Shown here in pieces: positions 4,669 to 7,919 of a stretch of DNA of 7,919 nucleotides. Under the pieces are notes generated by a model. The model did not search any database. It saw only the letters and a list, made by a program, of their open reading frames with translations, and had not been told where the DNA came from. Each line of letters starts with the position of its first letter. Position 1 is the first letter of the stretch. The position numbers and the translations under genes are program-made. Source of the stretch: Saprospiraceae bacterium (GTDB lineage Bacteria > Bacteroidota > Bacteroidia > Chitinophagales > Saprospiraceae); contig JALHPW010000217.1 in assembly GCA_022842255.1 (NCBI GenBank), positions 1 through 7,919 on the forward strand. Reading direction: 5' to 3'.

Positions 4669-5673
4669 ATGATATCTACCTTCCGCACCCAACTCAGCAG
4701 CAAACCCGCCCAATTTCAAATCACGCATGCCCAAAAGCTCCTGCTCCTTGGCTCTTGCTTCACCGAACACATCGGCACTCAACTCCAGGAAAACAAGTTT
4801 GATACCCTGACCAACCCGTTTGGAATCGTGTACAACCCGCTTTCCATGGCACAGTGTTTGGAGCGCGTCGCTGCTGGAAATCAACCATTTAGCGAGGGTG
4901 ATTTGTTTGAAAACGCCGGACTTTGGCATAGTTGGGCGCATCACGGACGGTTTTCGCATCCAAACAAAAGCAGGGCATTGGAAGGCATCAACCAGGCCTA
5001 CCACGAGGCGGTGGAACACTTGAAAAAGACGGATTTTTTGCTCCTCACTTTTGGCACCGCAGACGTATTTGAACTCAAGGAAACGGGACAGGTGGTGGCC
5101 AACAACCACAAGATGCCAGCGGCCCATTTTACCGCCCGACGATTGTCCGTTTCCGAGATTGAGGAAAAGACGCGGACGATTTTACAAACCATAAAAGCAA
5201 CCAATGAGCAACTTCAAGTAATCCTGACCGTCAGCCCGGTGCGCCACCTGCGCAACGGAATGGTAGAAAACCAACGCAGCAAAGCCGCCCTGATTTTGGC
5301 CTGCGAGGAGATTTGCAAACAGCTTGATTTTGCCCAATACTTCCCGGCATACGAACTCTTGCTCGATGATTTGCGCGATTACCGTTTTTACGCCACCGAT
5401 ATGCTGCACCCTTCCGAGGTAGCGGTGGAGTATGTGTGGCAGTTCTTTGCAGACACCTTTTTTGCTGAAAACACACAACGGCTCAACGAACGTATTGGGA
5501 AAATCCGGTCCGCCGCACAACATCGCCCCTTTCATCCCGATACGGAACAGCACCGGGCCTTTGTGTGGGCGCAACTGGAGGCGATTAAGCAGTTGAAACA
5601 GGAAATGCCGGGACTGGATTTTAGTGGGGAGGAGGCTGTTTTTTTGAAATTTGCGTCACAAGTTGAAACGTAG
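4669..5673 (+). CDS. GSCFA domain protein, putative SGNH/GDSL-like hydrolase
   Basis: This 334-residue protein carries the GSCFA family signature. LLLGSCFTEHIG (25-36) contains Ser29-Cys30 after a hydrophobic strand, the position of the nucleophile block in SGNH/GDSL hydrolases. It is followed by NPFGIVYNPLS (49-59), HSWAHHGRFSHPN (87-99), LLTFGTADVFEL (125-136) and VILTVSPVRHLRNG (184-197). TDMLHPS (243-249) supplies the D-x-x-H pair (Asp244, His247) expected in the last catalytic block. The family is common in Bacteroidota and its substrate is unknown; hydrolase activity is inferred from the motifs. The extreme C terminus (about 270-334) is helical and not recognised. I chose ATG 4669 over the TTG at 4660 because family members start near a (M)xFRT sequence, present here as ISTFRT, and because the -7 box overlaps the TTG. 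No signal peptide is seen. The gene is probably monocistronic: divergent from its upstream neighbour and convergent with the next gene. Confidence 0.9.
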   Translation: MISTFRTQLSSKPAQFQITHAQKLLLLGSCFTEHIGTQLQENKFDTLTNPFGIVYNPLSMAQCLERVAAGNQPFSEGDLFENAGLWHSWAHHGRFSHPNKSRALEGINQAYHEAVEHLKKTDFLLLTFGTADVFELKETGQVVANNHKMPAAHFTARRLSVSEIEEKTRTILQTIKATNEQLQVILTVSPVRHLRNGMVENQRSKAALILACEEICKQLDFAQYFPAYELLLDDLRDYRFYATDMLHPSEVAVEYVWQFFADTFFAENTQRLNERIGKIRSAAQHRPFHPDTEQHRAFVWAQLEAIKQLKQEMPGLDFSGEEAVFLKFASQVET

Positions 5674-5732
5674 CCATGTTGCCGAAGGTTTTTATTCACC
5701 GGATGACTGGCAGTCTAATGTCGTCAACTTAG

Positions 5733-5760
5733 CGATTAGAACCAAAATATTTCCTAATCG
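5733..5760. repeat. Small 7-bp inverted repeat after the GSCFA gene
   Basis: CGATTAG (5733-5739) and CTAATCG (5754-5760) are perfect reverse complements around a 14-nt AT-rich centre. No T tract follows, so it is not a standard terminator. It sits 60 bp after the GSCFA stop and just before the much stronger 28-bp inverted repeat. Confidence 0.3.
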
Positions 5761-5781
5761 TCATTTCGGAATCCAAGTGCT

Positions 5782-5869
5782 GGTGTCATTCTGAGCGCAG
5801 CGAAGAACCCGAAGCGTTAGCTCGCAATTGCTTCATGATCAGGTTCTTCGCTGCGCTCAGAATGACACC
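5782..5869. repeat. Perfect 28-bp inverted repeat with a 32-bp centre, MITE- or REP-like
   Basis: Positions 5782-5809 and 5842-5869 are exact reverse complements. The left arm begins GGTGTCATTCTGAGCGC and the right arm ends GCTCAGAATGACACC. Inside the centre, GAAGC (5811-5815) can pair with GCTTC (5830-5834), extending the fold past a small bulge. The 88-bp unit lies in the 238-bp gap between the convergent GSCFA and transglutaminase genes. A perfect arm of this length is far beyond chance and suggests a recently inserted small repeat element, or a structure kept for termination or mRNA stability. No T tract follows on either strand, so simple intrinsic termination is not indicated. CCAAG occurs on both sides (5773-5777 and 5869-5873) but not at symmetric distances, so a target-site duplication is not demonstrated. 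From memory, CATTCTGAGCGnAGCGAAG-type repeats are frequent in environmental Bacteroidota genomes, but I could not search for it. Confidence 0.9.
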
Positions 5870-5911
5870 CAAGCTTGAGATTTGAGTTAACGCTTAGCGG
5901 TGATTGAACCC

Positions 5912-6847
5912 TTAATCCACCGGAAACACCCCCATCAAATTGGTGCGCACCAGGGTCTTTCCTTTTTCCTGGACTTGTTTTCCGCCCCAGACCTCTATTT
6001 CCTGCAACCCTTGGGGTTTAAACCGCAGGCTAACCCAGCCATTTTGGTCAGTACGGGTAGATGCTATTTTTCGGCCTTTGTATTCCAACTGAATGATGGG
6101 CGGCGGGTCTAGTATTTTGATTTTCAAGGTAATATATCCATCTGGTCCTTTAGTTAGTGGGGTGCCAAACGGTTCGGCGTCTTGAATATCGTGTTGCAGG
6201 TCTCCATAGTCAAAGACTGGATATTGCTGGATTTGGGTTTTGTCGAGCGGTGGGTCCAAAAGCTGCCATTTTGCCTCGTCCGGGATATGATTTTGGATGA
6301 AAATGCGCGGGTCGGTACCAATATACCCGGGCCTGAACACCTGCTGGAACACGCCCTTGTTGTCTTGAAAACTGGCTCCCCAGGTCACATCTAGCAAGGC
6401 CCACTTTCCCTTGATTTTCACCGCATTCCAGGCATGGCTGCCACCAGAGCCGCGTACGTCCCTCCTCGATTTGCCCCCGATGAACACACATTCCAAACCC
6501 ACCGCTTCGGCCATGGTTTTGTACAGATAGGCATAGTGCATACACACGCCCTTGCCGCCACGGTAGGCTTGCAGGGCCAGCTTTTCCCCATATTCCTTTT
6601 GAGAATTGGCGGAAGGGTCACTCACGGCTTTGTACCGGACATTGGTGGCAATCCAGGTGAAAATCGCGCGCGCTTTTTCGGAATCGGATTTCAAATCCTT
6701 GCACAGGGCAACAGCCAAAGCCTCCGGGGATTTGTAACTGCTCTTTTGAAAACTCCTGGCCCGCGCGTCCACGGCAGCGTATTCTGATTGCGCCTGGGCA
6801 GCCAAGGCCAAAAAGGTCAGTTGGATGACAATTAAAATTTGTTTCAT
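5912..6847 (-). CDS. Secreted transglutaminase-like (papain-fold) protein
   Basis: This 311-residue exported protein has a transglutaminase-like core. Residues 1-19 form a signal peptide with an AQA-type cleavage site, so it acts in the periplasm or outside the cell. The core covers about residues 42-160: KARAIFTWIATNVRYKAVS (58-76), then GKGVCMHYAYLYKTMAEAVG (99-118) with the nucleophile Cys102, SHAWNAVKIKGKW (137-149) with His138, and LLDVTWGA (151-158) with Asp153. All three catalytic residues are present, so it is probably active as a peptidase or acyltransferase; similar domains occur in kyphoscoliosis peptidase and Cyk3-like proteins. The C-terminal part (about 235-311) looks like a small beta domain of unknown role. 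I chose ATG 6847 because it places the signal peptide at the N terminus; the upstream start at 6907 would add 20 residues in front of it. No Shine-Dalgarno sequence and no exact promoter match were found. The gene is divergent from the next secreted protein gene. Confidence 0.9.
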   Translation of the reverse strand: MKQILIVIQLTFLALAAQAQSEYAAVDARARSFQKSSYKSPEALAVALCKDLKSDSEKARAIFTWIATNVRYKAVSDPSANSQKEYGEKLALQAYRGGKGVCMHYAYLYKTMAEAVGLECVFIGGKSRRDVRGSGGSHAWNAVKIKGKWALLDVTWGASFQDNKGVFQQVFRPGYIGTDPRIFIQNHIPDEAKWQLLDPPLDKTQIQQYPVFDYGDLQHDIQDAEPFGTPLTKGPDGYITLKIKILDPPPIIQLEYKGRKIASTRTDQNGWVSLRFKPQGLQEIEVWGGKQVQEKGKTLVRTNLMGVFPVD

Positions 6848-6946
6848 AAAATACTGGATTGGGTTTGAATTCAACACGTTTTTGGGCTGAACAAGGTTAT
6901 AAAACAATCCGCACTCCCGGTCCAGTCAGTTTCTGATTCTCCACAC

Positions 6947-6979
6947 CTTGTTACCTTCACACCAGATTTTGGATATTTG
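6947..6979 (+). promoter_or_regulatory. Candidate promoter of the secreted unknown protein gene
   Basis: CTTG (6947-6950), a 21-bp spacer, and GATATTTG (6972-6979) fit the -33/-7 pattern with one mismatch in each element. Transcription would start near 6986, giving a leader of about 40 nt filled mostly by the 7-bp tandem repeat at 6991-7015. Confidence 0.3.
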
Positions 6980-6990
6980 ACGTTTAACCG

Positions 6991-7015
6991 GTTCATCGTT
7001 CATCGTTCATCGTTC
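6991..7015 (+). repeat. 7-bp tandem repeat (GTTCATC, 3.6 copies) in front of the ATG
   Basis: GTTCATC occurs at 6991-6997, 6998-7004 and 7005-7011 and is followed by a partial copy, GTTC, at 7012-7015. The tract ends 9 nt before the ATG at 7025, where a ribosome-binding site would normally lie. Perfect short tandem repeats of this kind can change copy number by slippage, which would alter leader length here without shifting the reading frame. It is outside the coding sequence as I have placed it. Confidence 0.8.
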
Positions 7016-7024
7016 TATAGTTCC

Positions 7025-7919
7025 ATGCAGCAAGCATACTCCACCGCCTTTCCCAGCAGATTTACTGCACTCTTCTTTTCCCTCTTTTTCCTGCTTCCCA
7101 CAGGAAATCTGTTCGCTCAAAAATTTCCTGAGGCCACCAATGAATTTGTGGACAAGCTCGGCGAATTTATGACCCTCTCTAAACGGCCCGACATGGAAGA
7201 ATCGTTTGCGGTCTTTAGAAAAATGCACAAAGCCGGAAGGATTCCTGATTCGGACATGAAACGTATCGTTTCGGTGGCCAATCTTTTGGGCAACCAAAGC
7301 CTACCCGCTTTTCCGTATTTCAAAAACTACCTCAACGCCATTGTGGCGGCCAAAAACGACCCGGATACCACACTTTTCCGCCGCTGGCACAGTTTCACGG
7401 AGGAATCTCTGGCTGGTTTGGAAAAAGGCCGTGCTAAATCGGTAGGCTTGTTGCTGGAGTTCTCCGTAGACTTTATGGAGCAACGCGCCCTAAAAAGTGG
7501 CGAGGGCGGTTCGGCCACCTGGAAAATAAAAAATGGCAAGTTTGAATTTGCTTACAGCGACCGCGAGCCGAGCCTGGTTTGCACCGGCGTGACCCTCATC
7601 GGTACCCGGAAAACCGATTCCGTGATGATCCACAACACCACCGGGCGTTACAAACCCTTTGAACAAATGTGGTTTGGTGAAGGAGGCAAGGTGTCGTGGG
7701 CGGAAGCGGGCATGGATTCGAGCATTTATGCCCTGCTGACAAAATACAAAGTGGAAGCACAAAAGCCGTTGTTCAGTTGCGATACGGCCACCCTTTTTTA
7801 TCCGCTCTATTTTAAAGAAGGGGTAAAGGGAAGTTTTGAAAACAACATTGTGGTGAAGGCTAAATCAAGTTCGGCCAAAGCAGATTCCTTGCGGGATGTG
7901 CAGTTTCCGCGTTTCCAAT
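7025..7919 (+). CDS. N-terminal part of a large secreted protein of unknown function (runs off the right edge)
   Basis: The frame is open from ATG 7025 to the window end, giving 298 complete codons. Residues 1-31 form a signal peptide: a polar, basic start, a hydrophobic core of Phe and Leu (about 14-25), and cleavage after LFA at 31. The mature part starts QKFPEATNEFVDKLGEFM. Residues about 33-110 are helical, with a KRPDMEESFAVFRKMHKAG segment. Residues about 110-160 carry FRRWHSFTEESLAGL, and from about 160 the sequence becomes beta-rich (SATWKIKNGKFEFAY, LVCTGVTLIGTRKTDS). Two cysteines, in LVCTG and FSCDTA, lie in this part. I do not recognise a named family. The style suggests a large periplasmic or surface protein, with the C terminus unseen. 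The start is supported by the signal peptide immediately following. The gene is divergent from the secreted transglutaminase-like gene, so the two could be co-controlled, but nothing proves it. Confidence 0.8.
   Translation, partial: MQQAYSTAFPSRFTALFFSLFFLLPTGNLFAQKFPEATNEFVDKLGEFMTLSKRPDMEESFAVFRKMHKAGRIPDSDMKRIVSVANLLGNQSLPAFPYFKNYLNAIVAAKNDPDTTLFRRWHSFTEESLAGLEKGRAKSVGLLLEFSVDFMEQRALKSGEGGSATWKIKNGKFEFAYSDREPSLVCTGVTLIGTRKTDSVMIHNTTGRYKPFEQMWFGEGGKVSWAEAGMDSSIYALLTKYKVEAQKPLFSCDTATLFYPLYFKEGVKGSFENNIVVKAKSSSAKADSLRDVQFPRFQ

Noticed and set aside
4642..5127. 161-codon minus-strand open frame
   Set aside because: It overlaps the GSCFA gene and its promoter on the opposite strand, and it has no recognisable domain.
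5782..5869. Complete insertion sequence or att site
   Set aside because: The unit is only 88 bp with no transposase or integrase gene, and no exact flanking duplication was found.
6848..6907. 20-residue N-terminal extension of the transglutaminase-like protein
   Set aside because: It would put a polar segment in front of a complete signal peptide that begins at 6847.
1..7919. tRNA, rRNA or known riboswitch genes
   Set aside because: No cloverleaf pattern with T-loop sequence, no rRNA-like blocks and no recognisable riboswitch core were seen on either strand by eye.

Overview
The window looks like a chromosomal stretch of a Bacteroidota bacterium of roughly 50% G+C, possibly a Saprospirales/Haliscomenobacter-type organism (the phylum is well supported, the order is a guess). 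Four things point to the phylum: a GSCFA-family protein, an ECF sigma factor of the type usual there, a remnant of a type IX secretion (T9SS) C-terminal sorting domain, and several sequences matching the Bacteroidota promoter pattern TTG/TTTG...TAnnTTTG. Shine-Dalgarno sequences are absent in front of most genes, which also fits.

Layout from left to right. (1) Positions 2-370 hold the 3' end of a membrane protein gene cut by the window edge, followed at 375-518 by an orphan T9SS sorting-domain tail. (2) Positions 665-2161 encode an SLC13/DASS-type sodium:anion symporter. (3) An AT-rich 290-bp gap carries three copies of a 9-mer (two of them forming a perfect palindrome), a second 8-bp palindrome and a candidate promoter. 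It leads into an ECF sigma factor at 2452-2970, which has a clear rho-independent terminator. (4) Directly behind that terminator lies an array of five palindromic units built on CCGGAAC-NNN-GTTCCGG (3037-3164). It separates the sigma gene from a convergent gene of unknown function at 3172-4500 (minus strand). (5) Positions 4501-4668 form a divergent promoter region. Its plus-strand side drives a GSCFA-family gene (4669-5673), probably from a leaderless or nearly leaderless transcript. (6) The next convergent gap (5674-5911) holds a perfect 28-bp inverted repeat around a 32-bp centre. (7) A secreted transglutaminase-like protein lies on the minus strand (5912-6847). Divergent from it, behind a 7-bp tandem repeat, a second secreted protein of unknown function starts at 7025 and runs off the right edge.

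The genes do not form an obvious pathway. Almost every one is its own transcription unit, arranged as alternating convergent and divergent pairs. The recurrent theme is palindromic DNA in the gaps: both convergent gaps contain strong inverted repeats, and the sigma-factor leader contains operator-like dyads. No RNA gene, CRISPR array, insertion sequence or defence system was found. The most interesting material is intergenic.
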